NCBI RefSeq assembly: GCF_025717675.1
Contig: NZ_JAJIRT010000005.1
Coordinates: 307,648-371,647, forward strand
From: Paucibacter sp. DJ2R-2
GTDB taxonomy: Bacteria; Pseudomonadota; Gammaproteobacteria; Burkholderiales; Burkholderiaceae_C
Length of the DNA stretch: 64,000 nt
Reading direction: 5' to 3'
The stretch's first letter is position 1, and the number at the start of each line of letters is the position of its first letter. A model generated the notes under the pieces. The model saw nothing but the letters and a program-made list of their open reading frames with translations, did no database searches and was not told where the DNA came from. This document shows, piece by piece, positions 1 to 8,539 of this stretch. The translations under genes were made by a program, and so were the position numbers.

Positions 1-440
1 GCGCTGGCGCCCTGATCGTGGCCTCGGAAGCCGCCGTCAAGCGCTTTGGCCTGACCCCGTTGGCCCGTTTCGTCAGCTTCGCCGTGCGCGGCGTGCCGCC
101 GGAAATCATGGGCATCGGCCCGATCGAGGCCATCCCCGCCGCGCTCAAGCTGGCCGGTATCACGGCTGCCGATCTGGACTGGGTCGAGTTGAACGAAGCT
201 TTCGCTGCGCAGTCGCTGGCCGTGCTGAACGACCTGGACAGCAAGGGCATCGTGCTCGATCGCAGCAAGGTGAACCCGAACGGCGGCGCGATCGCCCTGG
301 GCCACCCGCTGGGCGCCACCGGTGCCATCCGCGCCGCCAGCGTGATCCACGGACTGCGCCGGACCGGTGGCAAGTACGGCATGGTGACCATGTGCGTGGG
401 TGCAGGTCAGGGCGCCGCAGGCATCCTCGAGCGTCTCTGA
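1..440 (+). CDS. Acetyl-CoA acyltransferase (thiolase), C-terminal part
   Basis: This is the C-terminal end of a thiolase, which cleaves 3-ketoacyl-CoA to acetyl-CoA and a shortened acyl-CoA, or runs the reverse condensation. The reading frame is open from the left edge (codons start at base 3), so the true start lies outside the window. Two hallmark motifs are visible: the GHPLG block with the catalytic His, in the context NPNGGAIALGHPLGATGA, and the CVGAGQG block with the C-terminal catalytic Cys. Also present is NEAFAAQ, typical of the family. An enoyl-CoA hydratase follows at 1047, which supports a fatty-acid or aromatic-CoA degradation role. Biosynthetic and degradative thiolases cannot be told apart from this fragment. 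Confidence 0.93.
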   Translation, partial: AGALIVASEAAVKRFGLTPLARFVSFAVRGVPPEIMGIGPIEAIPAALKLAGITAADLDWVELNEAFAAQSLAVLNDLDSKGIVLDRSKVNPNGGAIALGHPLGATGAIRAASVIHGLRRTGGKYGMVTMCVGAGQGAAGILERL

Positions 441-985
441 TGTCGAGGCCGCACGGCGCTGCGAGGCGCCGTTTTCTGCGCGCCAGCGCGCTGCTGCTGG
501 CCCCCACCGCCTTGGCGGGCTGCAGCGGCGAGTTGCAGTCCTTCAAGACTTGGCGTTATGCCCGCGAGGCGGTGCTGGAGTTGCTGTTCGGCGAACCGCG
601 CCTACACGGCAATGCGCAGTGGAATCTGGTGCAGATGCTGCAGCACACGGCGCAGAGCATCGAGTTCTCGGTGCGTGGCTTTCCTGAGCTCAAGCCCGCC
701 TGGTTCCGCGCCACGGCGGGTGCGGCCGCCTGGAGCTGGTTCGATGCGCGTGGCGCCATGTCGCACAGCCTGGATGAGCCGATTCCCGGCGCGGCCGCGC
801 TGGACCCCGCATTGGCGCTGAAAGTGGCGGTGCAGCGTCTGCTTGATGCCATGGAAGCCTTCAGCAGCCACCAAGGCGCTTACGCTCCGCATTTCGCCTA
901 CGGCGATTTGACACGGGCGCAGTATGAGCGTGCCCACCTGATGCACCTGGCCAACCATTGGCAGCAGCTAAAGCCGCCGGCTTGA
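440..985 (+). CDS. DUF1569 family putative lipoprotein
   Basis: A 181-residue protein whose ATG shares one base with the thiolase stop (TGATG), so the two are probably translationally coupled. The N-terminus has an Arg-rich stretch (RRRFLRAS), a hydrophobic run and LAGC, a credible lipobox; the RR could alternatively serve Tat export. The body resembles DUF1569, a DinB-like four-helix fold: it contains QMLQHTAQSIEFSVRGFPE, an EPIPGA motif, and a conserved HFAYGDL...YERAHLMHLANH tail with several His residues that could bind a metal. Biochemical function is unknown. The family assignment comes from motif recognition, not a search. Confidence 0.8.
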   Translation: MSRPHGAARRRFLRASALLLAPTALAGCSGELQSFKTWRYAREAVLELLFGEPRLHGNAQWNLVQMLQHTAQSIEFSVRGFPELKPAWFRATAGAAAWSWFDARGAMSHSLDEPIPGAAALDPALALKVAVQRLLDAMEAFSSHQGAYAPHFAYGDLTRAQYERAHLMHLANHWQQLKPPA

Positions 986-1046
986 GCGCAGCCGCCCGCA
1001 TGAGACCCAAGCCTGCACAATGGCGGGCTTGCAAGGAGAGTTTGAG

Positions 1047-1811
1047 ATGAGCATCAAGACGGCAGTGGTCAATGGCGTGGCGACGATCGAGATCGCCCGC
1101 CCCGAAAGAAAGAATGCGCTGACCGGCGCCATGTACGAAGCCATGGCCGAGGCCCTGATCGCCGTCAACAGCGACAAGAGCGTGCGTGCCGTGTTGATCC
1201 AGGGTCAGCCCACTATCTTCACCTCGGGCAATGACATCGACGACTTCATGAGCCGCCCACCGCGCGATGAAGATGCGCCGGTGTTCCAGTTCATGCGCGC
1301 CCTGCTGGGCTGCGAGAAGCCGGTGATCGCCGCCGTCAATGGCGCCGCCATCGGCATTGGCACCACCTTGCTGCTGCACTGCGATTTCGTCTTCGTGGCC
1401 GATGACGCCCGCCTGGCCATGCCGTTTGTAGGCCTGGGCCTGGTGCCCGAGTTCGGCTCCAGCCTGGTCGTGCCGCGCCTGATGGGCCATGTCAAGGCGG
1501 CCGAGAAGCTGCTGCTGGGTGACCCCTTCACCGGCCCCGATGCGGTGGATTGCGGCATTGCCAACGCGGTGCTGCCGGGCAGCGAGGTGGTGGCCCATGC
1601 CCGCCGTGTGGCCGAGCGCTTCAACACGCTGGCACCGGGTGCCGTGCGCGAGAGCAAGCGCCTGATGCGCCGCCACAGCCAGGAGCAGCTTAACGAGGTG
1701 ATCAAGGTCGAGGCCGAGATCTTCGCCGCCAAGCTGCGCTCTCCCGAGGCGATGGAGGCCTTCCAGGCTTTCTTCCAGAAGCGCGCCCCGGATTTTTCAA
1801 AGTTTGATTGA
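1047..1811 (+). CDS. Enoyl-CoA hydratase/isomerase family protein
   Basis: A 254-residue crotonase-fold protein. Typical blocks are the N-terminal VATIEIARPERKNAL, the FTSGNDIDDF oxyanion-hole loop, and GAAIGIGTTLLLHCDFVFVA with the second oxyanion Gly. The acidic residue is in LGLVPEFGSS, but the first hydratase Glu is not obvious, so the enzyme may act as an enoyl-CoA isomerase rather than a strict hydratase. The ATG at 1047 is preferred over an in-frame TTG-type start at 1020 because AAGGAG lies just upstream. It sits 61 bases after the DUF1569 gene on the same strand, in an apparent acyl-CoA catabolic group with the thiolase. Confidence 0.92.
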   Translation: MSIKTAVVNGVATIEIARPERKNALTGAMYEAMAEALIAVNSDKSVRAVLIQGQPTIFTSGNDIDDFMSRPPRDEDAPVFQFMRALLGCEKPVIAAVNGAAIGIGTTLLLHCDFVFVADDARLAMPFVGLGLVPEFGSSLVVPRLMGHVKAAEKLLLGDPFTGPDAVDCGIANAVLPGSEVVAHARRVAERFNTLAPGAVRESKRLMRRHSQEQLNEVIKVEAEIFAAKLRSPEAMEAFQAFFQKRAPDFSKFD

Positions 1812-1828
1812 GCACCGGCCCCGCGGGC

Positions 1829-2971
1829 TCAGATCACATTGAGCTCGCGATAAGGCTGATTCGCCGCCAGCCGTGCCGGGCTCAAGGGGCTGAGGTCCAG
1901 GGTCTCAAAACGGCCGCTGCGTATCCACTCGGCCAGGCCGCGACCCACGCCCGGCGCATGCTGCAGGCCATGGCCCGAGAAGCCGCAGGCCAGCAGCAGA
2001 TTGGCGCAGTCGGGCAGGGCGCCGACCAGGCCGTTGTGGTCGAAGTCGGTCATCTCGTAGTAGCCGGCCCAGGCCCGTTCCAGGCGCAGGCTCTCAAATC
2101 CCGGCACGCGCTGGGCCATGGCGGGCCAGAGCGATTCTTCAAACAGATCGGCCTCCGGGTCCAGCGGCAGGCCGGGCGCATCGTTCAGCGGCGTGCCGCC
2201 GCAGATGAACTGGTTCTGCCCTTCCGGCCGCAACCACAGGCCGCTCGGGTCAATCAGCAGTGGGCAGCCCGGCGCAGGCTCGGGGCTGCGAAAGACGTAA
2301 ACGCTGCGCCGTCTGGCGCTGATGGGCAGGTCCAGGCCCGCCGTGGCCGCCAGGCTGCCCGACCAGGCGCCGGTGGCCAGCACATAGAGGTCCGCTTGCA
2401 CGACCTGACCCTGTCGGGTGCGCACACCGCTGAGCGCACCGTGGCTGTCTCGCTGCAGCTCCACCGCTTCATCGGCCAGGTAGCGCACGCCCTGGCTCAA
2501 GGCTTGCGCACGCAAGGTCTGCAGCAAGGCCCAGCCGTCGAACCAGCCTTCTCCACTGCGCCCCCAGCTGCCCAGATGCAGGTCCTCACAGGCCAGCCAG
2601 GGCCAGCGCTGCTTCAGTTCGGCGGGCGGCATCAGCGCGATGTCGGCGCCGGCCGCGGTTTGGATGGCATGAAGGGCCCGCAGTCCATCGGCGCGCTCGG
2701 CCGTGTCGGCGAGGTAGAGGTAGCCCTGCTCGCTGAGGCCGCATTCCGGATGGGCGCGCAGCCATTGCAGGCCGAACTGCGACAGGTCGATGTTCAGCGG
2801 CGTGGAGAACTGCTGGCGGATCGAGGCGGCCGACAGGGCCGATGAGGCCTGGGCATAACTCGGGTCGCGTTCCAGCACGCGGATTTCGCCGCTCCATCCG
2901 CCCGCGGACAGATATGCCGCCACGGCGCTGCCGATGGCGCCGCCGCCGAGGATCAGAACCGATGAAGCCAT
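1829..2971 (-). CDS. FAD-dependent oxidoreductase (DAO family)
   Basis: A 380-residue flavoenzyme of the D-amino-acid oxidase/glycine oxidase group. The N-terminus SSVLILGGGAIGSAVAAYL is a Rossmann dinucleotide-binding motif (GxGxxG type), followed by a family-like acidic residue in VLERD. The C-terminal part has the second FAD contact region with CGFSGHGLQHAPGVGRGLAE, as in sarcosine/glycine/proline oxidase relatives. The ATG at 2971 places the Rossmann motif right at the N-terminus; longer forms add an unlikely extension. It lies 25 bases downstream of the thioesterase gene on the same strand. The substrate, an amine or amino acid, cannot be read from the sequence. Confidence 0.88.
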   Translation of the reverse strand: MASSVLILGGGAIGSAVAAYLSAGGWSGEIRVLERDPSYAQASSALSAASIRQQFSTPLNIDLSQFGLQWLRAHPECGLSEQGYLYLADTAERADGLRALHAIQTAAGADIALMPPAELKQRWPWLACEDLHLGSWGRSGEGWFDGWALLQTLRAQALSQGVRYLADEAVELQRDSHGALSGVRTRQGQVVQADLYVLATGAWSGSLAATAGLDLPISARRRSVYVFRSPEPAPGCPLLIDPSGLWLRPEGQNQFICGGTPLNDAPGLPLDPEADLFEESLWPAMAQRVPGFESLRLERAWAGYYEMTDFDHNGLVGALPDCANLLLACGFSGHGLQHAPGVGRGLAEWIRSGRFETLDLSPLSPARLAANQPYRELNVI

Positions 2972-2996
2972 GGTTGGCCGGATGTGGTCCTGGTGC

Positions 2997-3437
2997 TCAG
3001 GCTTGCTCAGCGAAGGGGCGGGGCTTGCCTTGGTCGTCGATGGCCACATAGGTCAGATTGGCCTCGGTGACTTTGACCACCTCTGGATTCATGGGGTTGC
3101 GCTCAGCCACCACTTCGACTCGCACAGTGATGGAGGTGCGGCCGATGCGGGTGATCTGCGAGTAGAACGAGAGCAAATCACCGACCGAGACGCGCTGCTT
3201 GAAGATGAACTCGTTGACGGCCACAGTGGTGACCCGACCGCGCGACAAACGCGCCGGCTGCACGGAGCCGGCCAAGTCCACCTGGGCCATGATCCAGCCG
3301 CCGAAGATGTCTCCGTTGGCATTGGCATCGGCCGGCATGGGCATCACGCGCAGCACCAGTTCGCGGGGCAGGGCAGGTGCGCCGGTGTTGGCGGATGCGG
3401 CGGGGATGCTGTCGGTGGGCGTACTGCTGCTGCTCAT
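2997..3437 (-). CDS. Acyl-CoA thioesterase, hotdog fold (YciA-like)
   Basis: A 146-residue hotdog-fold thioesterase that hydrolyses acyl-CoA to free acid and CoA. The core GDIFGGWIMAQVDLAGSVQP carries the family Asp/Gly active-site loop, followed by TVAVNEFIFKQRVSVGDLLSFYSQI. Length and layout match the YciA/acyl-CoA hydrolase family. The first 27 residues are Ser/Thr/Ala-rich and probably disordered. The ATG at 3437 is chosen because the 85 upstream in-frame residues are low quality. It probably forms a two-gene unit with the oxidoreductase at 1829-2971, and is divergent from the ABC exporter at 3647. Confidence 0.9.
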   Translation of the reverse strand: MSSSSTPTDSIPAASANTGAPALPRELVLRVMPMPADANANGDIFGGWIMAQVDLAGSVQPARLSRGRVTTVAVNEFIFKQRVSVGDLLSFYSQITRIGRTSITVRVEVVAERNPMNPEVVKVTEANLTYVAIDDQGKPRPFAEQA

Positions 3438-3646
3438 GGAGTTTCCTGGTTCGAGAAGGTCTGAATTGTCCGCCAATCGAATCGGCCGCAGGTGGGAGAG
3501 TCTGCGACTGTGCTGGACGACTGCTCCTATTTGGCGATGGCTCGGCCTCTGGCGAGCAAAGCACCGAGAATCCAGCCCAGACACCCGATGCGGCAGGGCC
3601 GCCCCCTCTTGGCCGAAGCCTGCCGACTTTTTGACGACGACAACAC

Positions 3647-5473
3647 ATGCGTGATCGAACTGCTGCATTGACAGCCCCCCCGGCTTCCGCACCCGCGGCG
3701 GCCCCTGTGCGATCGGATTGGGCCACCATCCGCAAGCTGCTGCCTTATCTGTGGCGCTACCGCTGGCGCGTGGGACTGGCCCTGGGTTTCATGTTGGCGG
3801 CCAAGTTCAGCAATGTGGGTGTGCCGCTCTTGCTCAAGTCCCTGGTGGACAGCCTGGCGATCAAGCCTGGCTCTCCCGAAAGCATGCTGGTGCTGCCCTT
3901 GGGCTTGCTGATCGCCTACGGCGGTTTGCGCCTGTCGACCTCGCTCTTCACCGAGTTGCGCGAGCTGATCTTCGCCAAAGCCACCGAGGGCACGGCGCGC
4001 AGCATTTCGCTGCAGGTGTTCCGCCATCTGCACGACCTCAGCTTGCGTTTCCACCTCGAGCGCCAGACCGGCGGCATGACCCGGGACATCGAGCGTGGCA
4101 CGCGCGCCGTGCATTCGTTGATCTCGTATTCGCTCTACAGCATCGTGCCGACGCTGATCGAGGTGGCCTTGGTGCTGGGCCTGCTGGCCTTCAAGTTCGA
4201 CGCATCCTTCGCCTGGATCACGCTCGGCGCCCTGGTGCTCTACATAGGCTTCACCATCACGGTGACCGAGTGGCGTACCAAGTTCCGCAAGCAGCTCAAC
4301 GAACTCGATTCGGTGGCGCATAGCAAGGCCATCGATTCGTTGCTGAACTACGAGACGGTCAAGTACTTCAACAATGAAGACTTTGAGGCGCGGCGCTATG
4401 ACGAAAGCTTGGAGAAGTTGCGCCGCGCTCAGCTGAAGTCGCAGTCCACCTTGTCACTGCTGAATACCGGCCAGCAGCTGATCATCGCCAGCGCATTGGT
4501 GCTGATGCTGTGGCGCGCCACGGCCGGCGTGGTGGCGGGCACCATGAGCCTCGGCGACTTGGTCATGGTCAATGCCTTCATGATCCAGCTCTACATCCCG
4601 CTGAACTTTCTCGGCGTGATCTACCGCGAGATCAAGCAAAGCCTGACCGACCTGGACAAGATGTTCAGTTTGCTGGAGCGCGAGCGCGAAGTGGCTGACC
4701 GCTCCGATGCTCGCGAGTTGCACGTCGCAGGTGCCGCCGTCCGCTTCGACAAGGTCAGTTTTGCCTATGACCCCAGCCGCCCGATTCTTCATGAGCTGAG
4801 CTTCGAAATTCCGGCGGGGAAGAAGGTGGCTGTGGTAGGCCCGAGCGGCGCCGGCAAGAGCACGCTGGCCCGCTTGCTCTACCGTTTCTATGACGTGGAC
4901 TCAGGGCAGATCACCATCGACGGCCAGGAACTACGCTCGGTCACGCAGTCCAGCCTGCGCCGCGCCATTGGCATCGTGCCCCAAGACACGGTGCTCTTCA
5001 ATGACACTGTGGCTTACAACATCGCGTACGGGCGACCGGGAGCCACGCAGGCCGAGGTCGAGGAAGCGGCGCGCGCTGCCCATATTCATGGCTTCATCAG
5101 TGCCACACCCAAGGGCTATGAAACCATGGTGGGCGAGCGTGGACTGAAGCTCAGCGGTGGCGAGAAGCAGCGTGTGGCGATTGCACGCACTTTGCTGAAA
5201 AACCCACCCTTGCTGATTTTTGACGAGGCGACCTCAGCCCTGGATTCCAGCAACGAGCGGGCCATTCAGGCCGAGCTGGAGGCCGCCGCACAGAACAAGA
5301 CAGTGCTGGTGGTGGCGCACCGTTTGTCCACGGTGGTGGACGCGCATGAGATTTTGGTTCTGGAGGCCGGCCGCATCGTCGAGCGCGGTTCTCATGCCAC
5401 ATTGCTGGCGCTTCAGGGCGTCTATGCCCGGATGTGGCGTTTGCAGCAGGCCGGTGGAGCGTCGAGCGACTGA
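3647..5473 (+). CDS. ABC exporter, Atm1/HMT1 (ABCB6/7) type
   Basis: A 608-residue half-transporter with an N-terminal six-helix membrane domain (about residues 35-330) and a C-terminal ATPase domain. Walker A GPSGAGKST lies near residue 398, the signature LSGGEKQRVAIAR near 501, and Walker B LLIFDEATSALD near 522. The block LGDLVMVNAFMIQLYIPLNFLG and the GVIYREIKQSLTDLDKMF linker are typical of mitochondrial Atm1 and bacterial AtmA relatives, which export glutathione-linked or iron-sulfur-related compounds and confer metal tolerance. MsbA is a less likely alternative. It stands alone, with a terminator-like hairpin at 5511-5540. The function is inferred from family membership. Confidence 0.9.
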   Translation: MRDRTAALTAPPASAPAAAPVRSDWATIRKLLPYLWRYRWRVGLALGFMLAAKFSNVGVPLLLKSLVDSLAIKPGSPESMLVLPLGLLIAYGGLRLSTSLFTELRELIFAKATEGTARSISLQVFRHLHDLSLRFHLERQTGGMTRDIERGTRAVHSLISYSLYSIVPTLIEVALVLGLLAFKFDASFAWITLGALVLYIGFTITVTEWRTKFRKQLNELDSVAHSKAIDSLLNYETVKYFNNEDFEARRYDESLEKLRRAQLKSQSTLSLLNTGQQLIIASALVLMLWRATAGVVAGTMSLGDLVMVNAFMIQLYIPLNFLGVIYREIKQSLTDLDKMFSLLEREREVADRSDARELHVAGAAVRFDKVSFAYDPSRPILHELSFEIPAGKKVAVVGPSGAGKSTLARLLYRFYDVDSGQITIDGQELRSVTQSSLRRAIGIVPQDTVLFNDTVAYNIAYGRPGATQAEVEEAARAAHIHGFISATPKGYETMVGERGLKLSGGEKQRVAIARTLLKNPPLLIFDEATSALDSSNERAIQAELEAAAQNKTVLVVAHRLSTVVDAHEILVLEAGRIVERGSHATLLALQGVYARMWRLQQAGGASSD

Positions 5474-5509
5474 GGCGAAACGGTCCACAAGATCGGCGCG
5501 CAGCAAGCA

Positions 5510-5541
5510 AAACGCCGGGCCTGTTACCAGGTCCGGCGTTT
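5510..5541. terminator. Bidirectional intrinsic terminator hairpin
   Basis: Arms AACGCCGGGCCTG (5511-5523) and CAGGTCCGGCGTT (5528-5540) pair over 13 positions with one G-T wobble and a 4-base loop. A short T run follows on each strand (TTT on +, TTTT on -). It lies between the convergent ABC exporter and PEP-CTERM genes and can end both transcripts. Confidence 0.75.
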
Positions 5542-5587
5542 GAGATGGCCCCATGCCCTGGACGGGCGGGCTACATCCAGATTGAAA

Positions 5588-6238
5588 TCAGCGAGTGCTG
5601 CGGCGACGGCTCAAGCCCAGGGCTGCCAAGGCTGCAAAGCCAAGTGCAAAGGTGCTCGGCTCGGGCACTGTCGAACCAGGCTGGCCCAGTTGGATGTTGT
5701 CGAAAAAGTAGTTCGCCGTGCTTCCGAACAGCTTGATCGAGTAGGCCACGCCACTGAACTCAAACTTGGTAATGTCCCAGACACACAGGTCATCAGTGCT
5801 GCTAGGGCAAGAACCTGCGGGCGCCTTGAATTCCTCCATGCCGAGCAGATTGCCTTGCACGTCAAAGACTGCAGCTCGCCCGCTGGCGCCGAGCTTGCCC
5901 GCGTATTCGATCGAGAAGAAATCTGCAAAGCCTTCAGCGACCGTCAATGTCAGCACGTTCTCTTGCGTCGGGCTGTCGTTGAACATCGCCAGAGCGCCCA
6001 GATTCATCGGATCGCGGAAAAAGTTGCCCGAGCCACCGGCATCGCGAGCGCTGCGAATTCCGAATGCATTGCCGGAAAAGCCGATGCCGAGGCCAGCGTA
6101 AGGGTTGTTGCCTGCTTGGCTCAGATTCGTCATATCGCCGATCGTCTCAAACGTCAGCTGAGGAATCACGGTGCCTGCGAAGGCCGGTGCAGCAAGGGCC
6201 AGCACGGCAGATGCCACCAGTGTCTTGAGAGCGTTCAT
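5588..6238 (-). CDS. PEP-CTERM sorting domain-containing exported protein
   Basis: A 216-residue exported protein. It has a clear signal peptide (MNALKTLVASAVLALAAPAFAG) and a canonical C-terminal PEP-CTERM tripartite signal: VPEPSTFALG, a hydrophobic helix, then SRRRSTR. Such proteins are handled by exosortase/EpsH and linked to exopolysaccharide or biofilm in betaproteobacteria; no exosortase is visible in this window. The middle part is a beta-rich extracellular domain with two Cys pairs possible. It faces the ABC exporter and is divergent from the LysR gene at 6467. A start SD (GGGATAGG) precedes the ATG. Confidence 0.9.
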   Translation of the reverse strand: MNALKTLVASAVLALAAPAFAGTVIPQLTFETIGDMTNLSQAGNNPYAGLGIGFSGNAFGIRSARDAGGSGNFFRDPMNLGALAMFNDSPTQENVLTLTVAEGFADFFSIEYAGKLGASGRAAVFDVQGNLLGMEEFKAPAGSCPSSTDDLCVWDITKFEFSGVAYSIKLFGSTANYFFDNIQLGQPGSTVPEPSTFALGFAALAALGLSRRRSTR

Positions 6239-6466
6239 AACCTATCCCGTTGATTTGATTGATGGGTAGTGAGTTGCAGTGATGCCGGGTGACGGCTGCA
6301 TCCTGCGAAGCTACCGTGGTGTCCGTTTTCCCCTGGGCTCGACTGTAATCACAGACATGCGCGGATGGCATGACCCGGCCCCCTCCACTTGAGGGGGCTG
6401 CGTGCCCGAAAATTCAAGCGGCAGAGGGTTTTCATGGGGGGCGGCCGGCGCGGCTACACTGAATCC

Positions 6467-7393
6467 GTGGAAACCAAGTGGTTTGAAGATTTCGTCAGCT
6501 TGGCCGAGACGCGCAGCTTTTCGCGCTCGGCTCAGCTTCGGCATGTCACCCAGCCGGCCTTCTCTCGCCGCATTCAGGCGCTCGAGGCCTGGGCCGGTGT
6601 AGATCTGGTCGATCGCTCCTCCTACCCCACGCGGCTGACGGGGGCCGGCGAAACCTTGCTGGCGCAGGCCGTGGAGATCTTGGGGAATCTCCAGGCGACG
6701 CGCAATATGTTGCGCAGCCACCAGTCCGCTGGGCAGGACATGATTGAGTTTGCCGTGCCGCATTCTCTGGCCTTCAGCTTCTTCCCCCATTGGCTGATGG
6801 ATCTGCGCCAGCGCTTTGGTGCCCTGAAGTGCCGGCTCAATGCCCTGAATGTGCATGACGCCATGTTGCAGCTCAGCGAAGGCAATTGCGACCTGCTGAT
6901 CGTCTATCACCATGCCAGCCAGCCCTTGCAGCTGGATCCCGAGCGCTATCAGATGGCCTCTTTGGGCCACGAGACGCTGGCGGCCTATGCCCGCGCCGAC
7001 GCCCATGGCGAACCCATGTTTCGCCTGCCCGGGCATCCGGGCCAGAAGATCCCCTTTCTTAGTTATGCCTCGGGCGCTTACCTGGGCCGCTTGGTCGAGT
7101 TGATCGTCAAGGCCTCGCCCTTGCCCTTGAATCTGGACGCCATTTACGAAACCGATATGGCCGAGGGCCTGAAGGCCATGGCGCTGGAGGGGCACGGGCT
7201 GACCTTCTTGCCGGCCAGTTCGGTCAAGAAAGAGCTTCACGCTCAGCGCTTGGTGCAGGCCGCGCCTGCGGGACAGTTCGAACTGACCATGGAGCTGCGT
7301 ATCTACCGCGAGCGGCCTGAGCTGTGCCGGCGAAGCAAACCAGGTGTGCAGGCGCTCTGGGACTTCCTCACCCAGCATCAGAAAATCGTCTGA
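6467..7393 (+). CDS. LysR-family transcriptional regulator
   Basis: A 308-residue LTTR. The N-terminal winged helix-turn-helix (VETKWFEDFVSLAETRSFSRSAQLRHVTQPAFSRRIQALE) is very typical, and the C-terminal substrate-binding domain fills the rest. The GTG at 6467 gives the standard LTTR N-terminus; an ATG at 6434 would add 11 residues and cannot be excluded. It lies 140 bases upstream of gltI on the same strand. It could therefore regulate the acidic amino-acid importer, although LTTRs more often control a divergent gene, here the PEP-CTERM gene. A CCCCCTC-cactt-GAGGGGG inverted repeat lies upstream at 6379-6397. Confidence 0.92.
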   Translation: METKWFEDFVSLAETRSFSRSAQLRHVTQPAFSRRIQALEAWAGVDLVDRSSYPTRLTGAGETLLAQAVEILGNLQATRNMLRSHQSAGQDMIEFAVPHSLAFSFFPHWLMDLRQRFGALKCRLNALNVHDAMLQLSEGNCDLLIVYHHASQPLQLDPERYQMASLGHETLAAYARADAHGEPMFRLPGHPGQKIPFLSYASGAYLGRLVELIVKASPLPLNLDAIYETDMAEGLKAMALEGHGLTFLPASSVKKELHAQRLVQAAPAGQFELTMELRIYRERPELCRRSKPGVQALWDFLTQHQKIV

Positions 7394-7533
7394 GTGCCCG
7401 CGATTGCTGTCGGGGCCTTCGTAAAAACACGTATTTGGCTGCTGCCCTGCACGTGGTCTGCTCTGTCATCGCCTGCGGCCGCCGCTTTTCTCCTTCCCGC
7501 AACTGAAGTCTTTTGATTCTGGAGTGCTCATTC

Positions 7534-8430
7534 ATGAACAAGAAATCCCTGCTTGTACTCGCCCTGTTCGCAGCCACCGGCCTGGCTCAGGCTCAGGACA
7601 CGCTGAAGAAAATCAAGGACAGCGGCAGCGTCACCATGGGTGTGCGCGAGTCTTCCGGCTCCTTGTCCTACACCCTCGGTGACGGCAAGTACGTGGGATA
7701 CCACGTCGAGATCTGCCAGAAGGTGCTGGCCGATGTGCAGAAGCAGCTGGGCCTGGCCAAGCTGGACGTGAAGTACCAGCCGGTCACCTCGCAGAACCGC
7801 ATTCCGCTGGTGCAGAACGGCACCGTGGACATTGAGTGCGGTTCCACCACCAACAATGCGACCCGCCAGAAGGATGTGGCGTTTGCGGTCACCACCTTCG
7901 TCGAGGAAGTGCGTATCGCCGTCAAGGCCAATTCTGGCATCACCAGCATTGCTCAGCTGAACGGCAAGAACGTCGCCACCACCACCGGCACCACCTCGGT
8001 GCAGCTGCTGCGCAAGCATGAACGCGCGACCGGCGTGGACTTCAAGGAAGTCTTCGGCAAGGACCACGCCGACAGCTTCCTGCTGCTGGAGTCGGGCCGC
8101 GCCGACGCCTTCGTGATGGACGGCGCCATCCTGGCCGGCAATATCGCCAAGGCCAAGGTTCCGGCAGACTTCAAGATCGTCGGCGAAGTGCTGTCGGTCG
8201 AGCCGATCGCCATCATGATTCGCAAGGATGATCCGACCTTCAAGAAGGCCGTGGACGACAGCATCATGGCCCAGATGAAGTCGGGCGACATCGCCAAGAC
8301 TTGGAGCAAGTGGTTCGAACAGCCCATCCCGCCGACCAACACCAAGGTGGGCATGGCGGTCAATGACAACACCAAGAACGCCTGGGCCCACCCGAACGAC
8401 AAGCCGGCTGAGGAATACGCCAAGAAGTGA
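7534..8430 (+). CDS. gltI: Glutamate/aspartate ABC transporter, periplasmic binding protein
   Basis: A 298-residue family-3 solute-binding protein. The signal peptide is MNKKSLLVLALFAATGLAQAQ. The mature part contains VTMGVRESSGSLSYTLGDG, QNGTVDIECGSTTNN and DAFVMDGAILAGN, as in GltI/DEBP that binds glutamate and aspartate. The ATG at 7534 is preceded by GGAG and directly starts the signal peptide. Genes for two permeases and the ATPase follow. A hairpin after the stop (8481-8514) may keep most transcripts monocistronic, giving binding protein in excess over the membrane parts. Confidence 0.95.
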   Translation: MNKKSLLVLALFAATGLAQAQDTLKKIKDSGSVTMGVRESSGSLSYTLGDGKYVGYHVEICQKVLADVQKQLGLAKLDVKYQPVTSQNRIPLVQNGTVDIECGSTTNNATRQKDVAFAVTTFVEEVRIAVKANSGITSIAQLNGKNVATTTGTTSVQLLRKHERATGVDFKEVFGKDHADSFLLLESGRADAFVMDGAILAGNIAKAKVPADFKIVGEVLSVEPIAIMIRKDDPTFKKAVDDSIMAQMKSGDIAKTWSKWFEQPIPPTNTKVGMAVNDNTKNAWAHPNDKPAEEYAKK

Positions 8431-8480
8431 GCGTGAGCAGCGCAGTCTGAATCCAGACGGATTTTTGCTGTTTTCATGAA

Positions 8481-8523
8481 CGAGGCTGCCGGGATTTCGC
8501 GCCCGGTGGCCTCGCTGTTTTTC
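8481..8523 (+). terminator. Hairpin with T-run between gltI and gltJ (attenuator)
   Basis: CGAGGCTGCCGGG (8481-8493) pairs imperfectly (3 mismatches) with CCCGGTGGCCTCG (8502-8514), followed by TGTTTTTCT. Its place between the binding-protein and permease genes suggests partial termination or 3'-end protection, a common way to make more binding protein than permease. This is inference from position and sequence only. Confidence 0.65.
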
Positions 8524-8539
8524 TGATCGGGGAGCTGCT

